A stretch of 64,000 bases of DNA from Dysidea avara (lineage: Eukaryota; Porifera; Demospongiae; Dictyoceratida; Dysideidae): assembly GCF_963678975.1 (NCBI RefSeq), contig NC_089279.1, positions 29,551,525-29,615,524 of the forward strand. Direction: 5' to 3'. The notes under the pieces were generated by a model. That model had not been told where the DNA came from. It did no database searches and worked only from the letters and a program-made list of their open reading frames with translations. This document shows, in pieces, positions 32,690 to 42,786 of the stretch. Each line of letters starts with the position of its first letter. The first letter of the stretch is position 1. The position numbers and the translations under genes were made by a program.

Positions 32690-35515
32690 TTATGGATCAT
32701 CCCATTGATAGTGTTCTTTTAAATAGTACAGTAAATCATCACAATATTTCATGTCAAATGATATTTTATTTTTCATAATTCTCAAACGACCAACTAGCTC
32801 AAATGGAAAATATTTCTTGACTGTTGCATCAGATTTATTAGAAGATTTCAAAATTTTCTGTATTCTTAATTGTTGTACTTTAACAATATCACGCTTGTCC
32901 AAGTACCTGAATTTATCATATATATCAATCTCTTTTTCCAACACTATTTTCAACAGTTCAGGAGGCACTTTTTCTTTCAATTTCCATTCAGTTAAAATTG
33001 GTAATGCTTCAAGGGGTATGACATTTATGTCCTCCTTCCATTTCTTTAAAGCTTCCAACACAGCTTCATCATCCATCCCATTCATATTATTCAAAACCAA
33101 CTTAAACAGTTCAGAAGGCACATTTTCCTCCAAATTCCATTTTGCTAACATTAGTATTGCTTCATGAGGTAAATTTATGAAATTTATGGTCTGCTTCCAT
33201 TCTCTTAAAACTTCCAACACTTTACAAGGCACTGAATCCATCCGCTTCAAATTATTCAAAGCCAACTCATTTACTTTCTCATCTGATACTTCATCCCAGC
33301 CATAATGAGAGTCAGTAAGAAACAAAAAGCCATATATCATCTTTTCTTGATCCTTTACAGTTTCGTAGTGAGCAAAGACAAACCTGCAACGTTTTACTTC
33401 ACTCCAACCAGCAAGTTGTCGCTGATGTAATGCAGTCTTTTCTTCATCTGGAATACTTTTCAAATATTCATTATCATGGATGACTCTCATTTCAGTGTAT
33501 TCAAAGCAAGGGGGAAATGCAAAACACTGCAATCTTCCAAACGTAGCATTATTGGAAAACATTTCAATGCCATATACGTTTACTGAATTAGAATCTAGCT
33601 TAAAAAGATATACCTGCAAGGCTGAGAACAGTTGTTGTAAATCTTCAAGTTTATATTCATAGTAGATGTCATTAGGGTTACGGTAGTTTCGCATTGCTAC
33701 ATGTTTTTCACATTTATGAACCACTTCAAAAAAGTGCTTATTTACCACATGATGGCAGAATAACTGTGCCCATCCAATAGGTAACTCAGCTTTATCCCTA
33801 GGCAGTGCTGGGATTTCAAATAGCGGATCGAGTTCTCTAAGTCCATCCTCTTTGAAGCAATATCCAGACGGAACCAAGACATAAGGGTTCGATGATGTAG
33901 TTTCTGCACTACTCCACACGCAAAAGGTTAACCTTGAGTACATGGTGTTAGCTGCTGGAAAAATTATATGATCGTGTTTTGAGAAAAGACAATAAGCAAT
34001 ACTGCACAGATGGTACTCATATAATATGTCACTTTTATTTTCAACATGTGTACTCTCAACTTTGGCTGCTTCTTGATCAGTCCAGTAATCTACATTACTA
34101 AGCTGAAAGTTGAGCTCGGTATCAACTTTTTTCAAAATTTCTACAAGATGATATTTGGCCCACATTCTAATGAGATAAAAAGGGTTTTCACCCCAATAAC
34201 CCTGCAATATTGCTACAAAAAACTGTAAGTGGTCTAATTCTTTCCATTTTCCTTCTTTCAGATCGTCTACTGTTTTATCCAATACTGGTAAAAGTTGTAC
34301 TTTTTCTGCAAGCTCAACTATTTTTTGTATGCGATACTTTTCAAGTTCATTTAAACAATCCTCTTCCATCTCTTTCAGTTTAGCTACATCGTCATATTTG
34401 TCTTCCATTTTATGAATAAACTGTGTAATCAACTTTTGTTCTTTCTCTTCAGCAGAAAATGTGTGATATAAAGCCAATTGTAAGCATGGTAATGGGATAG
34501 TCTGTCTGACGTCATCTCCTGATTTAAAGATTTTGTAACAAACTTCAAGAAGCTGTTGGGTGGTGTCTGGATAATCTACGTCATTGGCATACATTGTTGG
34601 ATCTTGATCCATTGGCTTCATACCATATTTTCCTGTTTCAGCACATGCAAAGGAATATCTGACAAGCATACGAGTTCTTTCTTGCGATATTGGCGCTTTC
34701 ACTAGAAGTGCAGCAAAATGCAGGTAATTCCGTATGCCTTGAACAAGAATTGTTTTACACAGTTCATCTATGTATACTCTCCGCTGAAAAAAGCCAAATA
34801 AAGTAAGTTTCCATTCTGGCATTCGAGCAGTCACAAAAAGTGGCCCATGGCGAACTCCCCCACCACAACAACCAAGGAAGGCAACTATGGCAGGTGGAGC
34901 AGGACGCAAAATTCTTCCCAAAATATATTCTGTACAGAATGGTCCAACTCTGTGAACGCTGGAATGGCCAAGGATTATAACCACGTCTGGGCTCAGTATG
35001 CAGTCAGCTGCGAGGTCGTCAGCTTTCCTATATGATTGTTCATTAATATCCAAGTCAGCTTCGGAGTTCGCGATCGCATCCTTTTCCATATACGAGTCCA
35101 AACTCGCTTGACAGCCATCACCATCACCTGTGTTGCTATTGTTCACAGCTGTTTCAGCCGGAAACTGCAAGTCTTTAAATGACAGAATGTTAACAAGCGA
35201 ATTCTTGGCCTTAATTGATAATTCCATTTCCAGCTCTGCATGATCATTTACACTGCCTTGGCCGTCACCAAACGTCACTGGTTCTTGAGTACTAGCCTCT
35301 GTAGCGTTTTCAAATTGTTTCCCGTTGACGATATCCGCTCGGATAATATCGGTATACTCTTCCTTTTCGCTTGCTTTTATCGATAATTTCGAGGTTAACT
35401 CCTCCTTGATATCCTCAGCAGTTTCCTTTAAAGCATCATCCAAAACATACAGTTTGACTCTCACTCGAACACCTTCGTCACTTTGCGAGGCCATCATTAT
35501 TTTTTTCGTTTCCAA
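32690..35515 (-). CDS. CHAT/caspase-like family protein, gene F (intact, divergent)
   Basis: One open frame of 941 codons from the ATG at 35515 (METKKIMMAS); MMAS seven residues in is an alternative start. It shares with D the first strand VKLYVLDDALK, VVIILGHS (His184), FLGCCGG (Cys216/217), RRVYIDELCKT, HLQFFVAILQGYWGEN, YHLCSIAYCLFSK, YEYKLEDLQQLFSALQ, EMRVIHD, CRFVFAHYE and FLFLTDSHYGWDE. It differs in an acidic insertion of about 100 residues before the His strand. It also differs in its C-terminal tail, where two helical repeats of about 50 residues (VLEVLREWKQTIN... and VLEALKKWKEDIN...) follow the TDSHYG motif. Strong divergence elsewhere with the His and Cys motifs kept argues that they matter. 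Catalysis is inferred, not shown. Confidence 0.85.
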   Translation of the reverse strand: METKKIMMASQSDEGVRVRVKLYVLDDALKETAEDIKEELTSKLSIKASEKEEYTDIIRADIVNGKQFENATEASTQEPVTFGDGQGSVNDHAELEMELSIKAKNSLVNILSFKDLQFPAETAVNNSNTGDGDGCQASLDSYMEKDAIANSEADLDINEQSYRKADDLAADCILSPDVVIILGHSSVHRVGPFCTEYILGRILRPAPPAIVAFLGCCGGGVRHGPLFVTARMPEWKLTLFGFFQRRVYIDELCKTILVQGIRNYLHFAALLVKAPISQERTRMLVRYSFACAETGKYGMKPMDQDPTMYANDVDYPDTTQQLLEVCYKIFKSGDDVRQTIPLPCLQLALYHTFSAEEKEQKLITQFIHKMEDKYDDVAKLKEMEEDCLNELEKYRIQKIVELAEKVQLLPVLDKTVDDLKEGKWKELDHLQFFVAILQGYWGENPFYLIRMWAKYHLVEILKKVDTELNFQLSNVDYWTDQEAAKVESTHVENKSDILYEYHLCSIAYCLFSKHDHIIFPAANTMYSRLTFCVWSSAETTSSNPYVLVPSGYCFKEDGLRELDPLFEIPALPRDKAELPIGWAQLFCHHVVNKHFFEVVHKCEKHVAMRNYRNPNDIYYEYKLEDLQQLFSALQVYLFKLDSNSVNVYGIEMFSNNATFGRLQCFAFPPCFEYTEMRVIHDNEYLKSIPDEEKTALHQRQLAGWSEVKRCRFVFAHYETVKDQEKMIYGFLFLTDSHYGWDEVSDEKVNELALNNLKRMDSVPCKVLEVLREWKQTINFINLPHEAILMLAKWNLEENVPSELFKLVLNNMNGMDDEAVLEALKKWKEDINVIPLEALPILTEWKLKEKVPPELLKIVLEKEIDIYDKFRYLDKRDIVKVQQLRIQKILKSSNKSDATVKKYFPFELVGRLRIMKNKISFDMKYCDDLLYYLKEHYQWDDP

Positions 35516-37620
35516 ACCACATAAACGATGACGTGATTTGTAGCTACCGTATGCATAGTTTCATCATGCACAATTGTGGCGCGCCCACTAATCATGATTG
35601 AGGCATAGATCCTTTATGATTGAGGACACCGAAGGCAGTGTGACTCTAGTTTGAAATGTTGCAGTGCATGTACAGCACCTTAAAAGGTTGTGCTATCAGC
35701 TACCTCAGCACTGCACATGATGAGCAGAGTGCTGGCATAAAGCATTGTGGTCAATAGAATCAACATGCAGACCTACGCTAAGAGGTTGGCACTCTTTATA
35801 TGGCCACATTGTATATACAAGATGAAATAGTGTGGTTAACAGCTATGCAACCACATTCACGTATAGCTAAATTTAAAATACCCCAAATAAGGCCATATTT
35901 ATTTTATCTATGTGGTTGCAACTCACATGCAAATAGTTATATACTATAGGCTCAGTTGCTGTGCATGCTGCATGCCTCTTATATACTTGTATTAGAATTT
36001 GCATCAGTTTTGACATGGTCATAGATGGGAGGGAATATAATTATGATCTATGACATAGTATACTAGCTATCCCATTCCATTTCCATCATGACACTCTTCT
36101 GAAATTGATTATGTCAATTTTTAATCACAACCAATTGCATGCATGTACACGGATCATGATTATAGTAATGTGAGCTATGTATTCGAGCTATTTACTTAGC
36201 GCAAAGCGGCGCCTATCCGCAAGGGCGGCAAGTCTTTGAGCATGCAAATTTTGTCTTGGTTCTTAGTTCCTTCTTATTTCTTTAATCTATTTGTGAACAA
36301 TTTGTATGAAATTTATTTTCCTCTAGCCAATATTTGAGTCCCGCACTGCACATGCGTTTGCCAGCTACTGACATCATAACCTCAACTTACGTATACATAA
36401 TAAAAGGTTGGTCTCGTGCTGCCATCATGTGAGGCTACATAGTCATAAGTCTGTTATCTGCAATGACTACCCAAGTCTACAAAAGAAACTATTAATACAG
36501 CAGATTTGTGCAAAAATTGTGCTTTTGATGATAAAAGCACGAAACTTTGCACAGTATAGCTAGTACATCATATAGGTTACTTCATATTTTTGGATTCTTC
36601 TACATAATAATCTTCTCTCTGTGGTAAAGAAAAAGACAATTATAGTTAAGAGAAATACCTAAATCTGGCCATAGGCTGACTTTATAGGTATGAAATTACA
36701 AAAAAGAAGTGATATCTAATCAAAAACAGCCAAGCTGTAAAAAAGGTGCAGCTTCCAAAAAAGCCAGGGTGAAAAAAGATGTGAAATCAAAGGTGGCGGC
36801 CGTGAAATGGCTGTGATGGTAGGTTAATGGCAAAAATGTTAATAACAACAATTCAGGTGAATTTGGTGCCGAATACTATTGTGAAACCAACACAAATTCA
36901 CCTGAATTGTTGTTGTGATTGAAGTATTTGAAGACTAAATTATGGGTCTATAACCATATACCACTTTACATAACATTAGAGACAACATCATAGCTACCTG
37001 CATGTAATCGTAATCTTATATCTAATCAAAAACAGCCAAGCTGTAAAAAAAGGGTGAAAGAAATTACCAAAAAAGCCAGGGTGAAAAAAGATATGAATTT
37101 AAAGGTAGTGGCCAAGAAATGGCTGTAATGGTATAGGTAAATGGCAAAAATTTTATAAAATATTAAATATTAATAAACTTTATCTGCATACTTTAGTAAC
37201 TGAACATGCATTATGGCTATAGCTATATACAACAACAAAAATTTGATAAATTAAGGACTATCATAGATTTGCAATTGCTTCTGCTGGACTCATCATAAAA
37301 TTTTCTGTTCAATATATGTTATTGTTTTGCAAAAGTTGAATTGGTCTATGCATATGACTATAGTGTGCATTTAGCAGACTGTCATTTTAAAACCATATAT
37401 ACACTTTAATGGTTCCAACCCCCCCATTCAAGCCTGCATGTGTAAGCCTAAAACAACTGTGACAAGCTAGAGAATAGACATAATCACAACATGCAAACTG
37501 CTGTGCATGCATTGTACTGTACATGCGTACAATATGGATCAGATTATACTTTCAATCAAGATTCTGTAACTAATGACCATGGCATGATATAGTTATTAGC
37601 AAAATAGTAAAGCTTAAACT
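35516..37620. other. Intergenic repeats between gene F and the LINE
   Basis: No gene supported. 35735-35900 is a third, short copy of the dispersed repeat. 36714-36834 and 37019-37152 are direct repeats (both begin ATCTAATCAAAAACAGCCAA) on either side of a hairpin with 21-bp arms at 36844-36864 and 36894-36914. Confidence 0.55.
36844..36914. repeat. Hairpin with 21-bp arms between direct repeats
   Basis: The arms AACAACAATTCAGGTGAATT and the exact complement enclose about 29 bases. Direct repeats 305 bp apart flank it (starts at 36714 and 37019), so it looks like part of a MITE and its duplicated surroundings. Confidence 0.7.
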
Positions 37621-37625
37621 AAACC

Positions 37626-40187
37626 GAGGATATATGTACTAAATATGTACCTCCCAATTCTACTGCTACCGATTACAATAACCTTTTCAACTTCCTAAAT
37701 GATTTCCAGAATGTTCATAATAATCTAATTTTACTGGGTGACTTCAATTTTCCAGACATTGATTGGGACACTTTATCAGGTCATTCTGCAGCTTCGAATC
37801 AATTGTGCGATCTGATCTTTCAGGCAGGCCTGTGTCAACTAATTGATGTACCGACCCACAAGCAAGGAAACATTCTAGATCTACTTCTTACTAATTTAGA
37901 GGATAAAATCGAAGATTTACAAGTACATCCTGACCCTCATTTACATTCCGATCACCACAATATCACTTTTTCAGTCAACACCAGTATGAATGGTCTATCA
38001 AAATTTGCCCCTTACTTTACATTCAACTTTTCAAAAGGAGACTATCAAGGTCTTTGTGATCACATGCTTCATTCAGATTTCATGCCCTGCTATCTAACTC
38101 AGGACAGTGAGCACATATGGCATATCATTGAACAGAAATTATTTGAAGGTATGCAATTGTTTATTCCTCAGTACAAGGTCCATTCTAACCAAGACCCAAT
38201 ATGGTATAACTCTGAGATAAGGCATTGTATCAATCATCTAAGAACACTTCGTCGTAGGTACAAACGCCATCCCACTCATCATGTCTCAAGCATCATTGCT
38301 TCTACTGAAGACACTCTCATGGGCAAAATTAAGGCAGCTAAACAGAGCTTTGAATCACACCTCATCAATTCCTATGCTTCATCTAATAACAACAAGATAT
38401 TTAAGTATCTTAAATCTATCACTAAATCCAACAAAATTCCTTCAGTCATGAACCTTGACTCACTGAATGCTAATACTGATTCCAGTAAAGCTAACTTATT
38501 TAATCAACACTTTCATTCTATTTTTCCCAACTCAACCTCACTCCCCAACATTGAAGATCTTCCTACGATGCATGACTCTTTACATTCAATTACTATTACC
38601 ATTCCAGAAGTCTATGAAGCCTTAATTTCACTAGATGTTGAAAAATCTGCTGGAATCGATAACATCTCTCCCAGAGTATTGCAAAGTTGCGCTACAGCGA
38701 TATGTGAACCACTCCATCATTTATTTTCACAATCATTACGTCATGCTACATTACCATCATGTTGGAAAATTCATAAAATCGTGCCTATCTTTAAAGCAGG
38801 TGACGCCAACAGTGTTAAGAACTATCGTCCTATTTCATTGTTATCCATTGTATCAAAAGTTCTTGAAAGGTTAATCTTCAGTAAGATCATTACTCACATC
38901 AACAAATCCATTAGTCCATCTCAGTTTGGCTTCACAAAGGGTTGTTCCACACTTCAACAGATGTTAATTCTAACTGACTTCATCACTAACACTTCTTTGC
39001 AAACTGATGTTATCTACCTTGACATCAGCAAGGCCTTTGACACAGTATCACATGTGATTTTACTTCAAAAGCTATGGTCAATTGGAATAACAGGCCCATT
39101 ATGGTCCTGGTTCAAGATCTACCTGACTAACCGTTATCAAAGAGTCTCTATTAATAATGTCTACTCTGACTTGTTACCAGTAGTTTCAGGTGTTCCACAG
39201 GGGAGCATCCTCGGTCCGTTATTGTTTCTAGTATATATCAATGATATGTCTGCATATATCCATCAATGCCAGCTTCTAAAGTTTGCAGACGATGCCAAAT
39301 GTTTTAATCACATTAAATCGGTTTCTGACAAGGAAGACCTTCAAGATAACATTACTGCTCTTTTCGCCTGGTCACAGGACAATGACTTAAATTTCAATAT
39401 AAAGAAATTTATTCACTTATCATTCAAACGCAAATTCCACACAACATACTCAATGTCTGATTCCATTATACCTCATGTAGATTCTCACAAGGATCTTGGC
39501 GTGATACTATCTGAAGATCTGAGCTGGGAGAAACATCATAAAACCATCATTGCCCGTGCTTACAGAACACTTGGTCTAATTCGACGGACATTTGTCTGCA
39601 ATCATTCACCTACTACCTTGGTTAGATTGTACGTATCCTTGGTAAGATCGCAATTACTTTACTGTACTCAGATCTGGCGACCACATTTGATGAAAGACAT
39701 TGTTAACCTTGAGAGAATCCAACGCCGAGCCACTAAACACATCCTTAATGACTACACCAGCTGCTACAAAGATCGTCTAATTAACCTGAAGCTCCTTCCC
39801 CTCATATACATATTTGAACTGCAGGACATACTGTTTGCTATCAAGTCACTAAAGTCACCAACCTACCAGTTCAACATCAACAACTTTATCAGTTTCAACT
39901 CTTCTACTACTAGGGCTGGAGCAAGCAATAAACTCTTGATACCTCAACACCTTAACAACACAGCTCGACATTCTTATTTCCATCGGTTACCATCTTTGTG
40001 GAATGCCATGCCGATAATGGATATAAACACATCATATTCTACTCTCAAATCTAAGCTTAAGTCATTCTTATGGAATCACTTTCTAACGAATTTTGATGAG
40101 AGCAACAACTGTACCTTTCACTTCCTTTGTCCTTGCAGAACCTGTCATCAATCCAGACCTCCAGTCACAAACTTCAAACATTTATAA
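37626..40187 (+). CDS. LINE ORF2-type protein: partial endonuclease plus reverse transcriptase
   Basis: The frame is open from just after a TAA near 37625 to the TAA at 40185-40187. At the start, YVPPNSTATDYNNLF and ILLGDFNFPDIDW mark the end of an APE-type endonuclease. A linker and the reverse transcriptase core follow: KSAGIDNISPRVL, NYRPISLLSIVSKVLERL, YLDISKAFDTVSH, GVPQGSILGPLLFLVYIND, and the catalytic FADD at about 39284. The C-terminal region ends LPSLWNAMPIMD and a Cys/His-rich CPCRTCH. The first endonuclease half is missing, so the element cannot move on its own from this copy, although the reverse transcriptase frame is open. Confidence 0.85.
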   Translation, partial: EDICTKYVPPNSTATDYNNLFNFLNDFQNVHNNLILLGDFNFPDIDWDTLSGHSAASNQLCDLIFQAGLCQLIDVPTHKQGNILDLLLTNLEDKIEDLQVHPDPHLHSDHHNITFSVNTSMNGLSKFAPYFTFNFSKGDYQGLCDHMLHSDFMPCYLTQDSEHIWHIIEQKLFEGMQLFIPQYKVHSNQDPIWYNSEIRHCINHLRTLRRRYKRHPTHHVSSIIASTEDTLMGKIKAAKQSFESHLINSYASSNNNKIFKYLKSITKSNKIPSVMNLDSLNANTDSSKANLFNQHFHSIFPNSTSLPNIEDLPTMHDSLHSITITIPEVYEALISLDVEKSAGIDNISPRVLQSCATAICEPLHHLFSQSLRHATLPSCWKIHKIVPIFKAGDANSVKNYRPISLLSIVSKVLERLIFSKIITHINKSISPSQFGFTKGCSTLQQMLILTDFITNTSLQTDVIYLDISKAFDTVSHVILLQKLWSIGITGPLWSWFKIYLTNRYQRVSINNVYSDLLPVVSGVPQGSILGPLLFLVYINDMSAYIHQCQLLKFADDAKCFNHIKSVSDKEDLQDNITALFAWSQDNDLNFNIKKFIHLSFKRKFHTTYSMSDSIIPHVDSHKDLGVILSEDLSWEKHHKTIIARAYRTLGLIRRTFVCNHSPTTLVRLYVSLVRSQLLYCTQIWRPHLMKDIVNLERIQRRATKHILNDYTSCYKDRLINLKLLPLIYIFELQDILFAIKSLKSPTYQFNINNFISFNSSTTRAGASNKLLIPQHLNNTARHSYFHRLPSLWNAMPIMDINTSYSTLKSKLKSFLWNHFLTNFDESNNCTFHFLCPCRTCHQSRPPVTNFKHL

Positions 40188-40315
40188 TTAATCAACATAA
40201 CATTGTATAATTGTAGATAATTTTGTATTTAGGCAGGCTGATGGTGCAAGTTACCATCAGACCTTTGGTGTCACTTTTCACCATAAAGCATTAAATAAAT
40301 AAATAAATAAATAAA
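37626..40315 (+). mobile_element. 5'-truncated non-LTR retrotransposon (LINE, CR1/Jockey-like)
   Basis: The element begins within the endonuclease domain and ends in a (TAAA)n tail at about 40293-40315. The 3' UTR carries a stem-loop CTGATGGT...ACCATCAG (40238-40260) followed by GACCTT and a second small hairpin. Truncation at the 5' end is usual for target-primed insertion. It lies immediately 3' of the CHAT-like relic C. No convincing target-site duplication was identified. Confidence 0.85.
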
Positions 40316-40344
40316 ATGTATTATCAACAGTTAAAGATACTAAG

Positions 40345-42450
40345 TTATAATTCTACAGTTATTTTTTTTTTCTTTTCTTTAATTTTTTCTAGAGTAGGGT
40401 GCCTGCATGCTCTCTCAATTGTCGATCCACCAATTTGTATAATAAATCTACATCGTTCCACTTTTTCCCAGTTGCCTAGGTGAACTTTTACTAACTCCTT
40501 ATGTTGCAAATATTTGTCATGCAGTATCAATGTCAGTAATATTCCTTAACTTTTTTTCACATGGACAACCCACATTTCAACAAACAAGATATTACCATAT
40601 TTCTTGGGAAAACACTGCATGTGTCCATCATATCTGCTCTCTTTATTATGGAAGTATTTAATACCATATAAGCAATTTAATCTGTACTTATTTGCAAGAT
40701 CGTGACAATCACATGAGGGTACGGTGATTTACAGTTAAAGAGATCTTTCTCTGCATGACCGTAGTCTTGCAAAGCCTTCAATGCCACCACCAAGTCTTCA
40801 TGTTTGTACTCATAGAAACAACTGTTACTACAGTCAACTCGTCGAGAACTGTGCATACGGTAATAACTATCTTGATCATCTTGTACTGTGACCAGTTCAC
40901 TGTAAAGTTCAACAAAACGATTATCCGTTCTACATAAATCAAACAGATTGAACCAAGGAAGCTCATCATCATTCCGTGGTAGTGCAGTAATCGATTCAGT
41001 AGGTTGTGGCAATGTTACTCCCTTAACATGTTCATATCCCCTACTATAGTAATAATACTTTGATAAGGTATTTTCTTGTCTTCACCTCTCCATAAACAAA
41101 TGCCAAACATCTTATTAAACCTATTGCTTTCGTCAGTTATAATGTAAGTCTCTAGAGAGAAGAGGCAGTAACCAGCTGATATTCATGTAACTCATTTTTA
41201 TTACAAATATTTGTTGATTTTATTATCTCAACAAGGTGATAGCTAGGTAGCATATTCTCTCAAGGCTTCGTAATCATTTCTTCCCCAGTATCCTTGTAAC
41301 ATTGCTACAAAGAACTGCAAATGATCAACATCTCTCCATTTGTTATTCCTTACTGAGTTCTATAAAAGTTTCTGTAGTTACCTGCAACAGTTGTAGTTCA
41401 CATGCAAGTTCAATTATATTATATAATTTTCGGCGTTTCAAATTTATCTTTGCATTTTCATCTAGCTTTACAATCAATTCTTTTTTTTTTAACCTCTACA
41501 TTGTTGTGTTCTACAGGCTGCATATAGGGAGAGACTTCAGTTCTTTTTCAGTTTTAGCGATAAAATCTTTCACCAATAATAGCTTTTCCCCCCGCCTTGT
41601 TCAGCAGTAAATAGAAACACGTTTCATTCTACATGAAACATAGTCAGTTGCCAGCTAGTCTGGCGTAGCCGACCCGCGCGCGTAACGCGAGGGTCTGGTG
41701 ATAGCCGCATTCAGTACTTGTGCCAGCCTTACGAAAACCTGGTGCGTCCAATCAGATCGCTTAGTGACCAATTAACAACATTCTATGACGTTATTCCGAT
41801 TTGGCCACTGATTATGGTGAGCTTCTTATGTCTTTTCTACAACCAGCACAAATTTAAGGGTTTGTAGAGGAATTAGACGTCATTCAAGAACAAGTACAGT
41901 AGCTGTCGTGCTCTGTTACCGGAAATTGTCTAAGTGTTTCGCGCGTATTTTCAAATTTAATTGCATTCCATCTGCACAGGCACTGAATACGGCTGTCACC
42001 TGACCCACGCGCGGGTCGGCTACGCCAGACTGGTTGCCAACATGACGTAGGGATTTCTTCCGTTAATAATGCAACACCTGAAGCTGGAGTTTGGGCCATT
42101 TTAAGAAGCCTTTGAGCTGTTTGCACCTCATTACGATCATTTAAAGTAAATGCTATGTCTTTTTCATAATCAAATTTACTGTCGCTTGTAGCATAACCCA
42201 ATGCAAATGTTCTGCATCGTTCTTAGTGCTCTTTTTATATGCAGATAATATTGTATGGCTAAAACAGGGGAGGTTTGGCACAACTCATCAATATACACTC
42301 TCCTTTGAAAGAAGCTAAATACCGTGTTTTGCCACTCCGGAAGTTGAGACAACATTGTAAGTGGATTGTAAGTGGATCATAACGTGGGTTACCACCGCAA
42401 CAACCCAAGAACACAACAAAGGATGGTGTAAGGTGGCCTGGAGCACGTGT
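40345..42450 (-). pseudogene. CHAT/caspase-like family, copy C (decayed)
   Basis: Pieces in family order: FVVFLGCCGGNPRYDPL at about 42410 (the His motif and everything before it is gone); EWQNTVF-type sequence; DIAFTLNDRNEVQTAQRLLK; EIPTSCWQ, cut by a 379-bp MITE; HLQFFVAMLQGYWG near 41300; ELPWFNLFDL; FYEYKHEDLVVALKALQDY; and CRFII, after which the TDSHYG motif is missing and the LINE tail begins. There are many frameshifts and stops. It lies directly downstream of the complete ARL2BP gene, matching the gene order of units A and B. Confidence 0.8.
41654..42032. mobile_element. 379-bp MITE inserted in copy C
   Basis: The terminal inverted repeats contain AGTCTGGCGTAGCCGACCCG at the left (41657) and its exact complement at the right (ending 42031). 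The direct repeat GTTGCCA flanks it (41647-41653 and 42033-42039). It interrupts the codons of the conserved SCWQLA motif. GC-rich ends (CGCGCG) stand out from the AT-rich surroundings. Confidence 0.85.
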
Positions 42451-42786
42451 AACCTATGGTGTAATGATCTAACCATAGATTCTCAACTGAGGAGAAATGG
42501 CTCAGGAGCAGGGCTCATTACACATGGCCTAAAACATTTCGTAAATATGCCTTTAGGATTCGCCCTAGAATTATGTTCTCAAAAGCCACACACATTTCAA
42601 GTCACTTTCTGGAATTGGTGGTCATGCAAAAAGCTATACCTTGATTTCACAAGCTGCAGTCTTATAGTAGTGTGGTGAAAGAGACTTTTTAGCTCCCCCC
42701 CCCAGCTACAGCTGTTACAAACAAAACACTGAAACTTTTACAGTACATTGTTATACATAAGTGAACAGGTTGCTAGAAAACATGCT

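Noticed and set aside
32690..35515. Idea that the GHS/GCCGG genes are NLR-type NTPases
   Set aside because: No Walker A (GxxxxGK[ST]) or Walker B motif appears in D or F.
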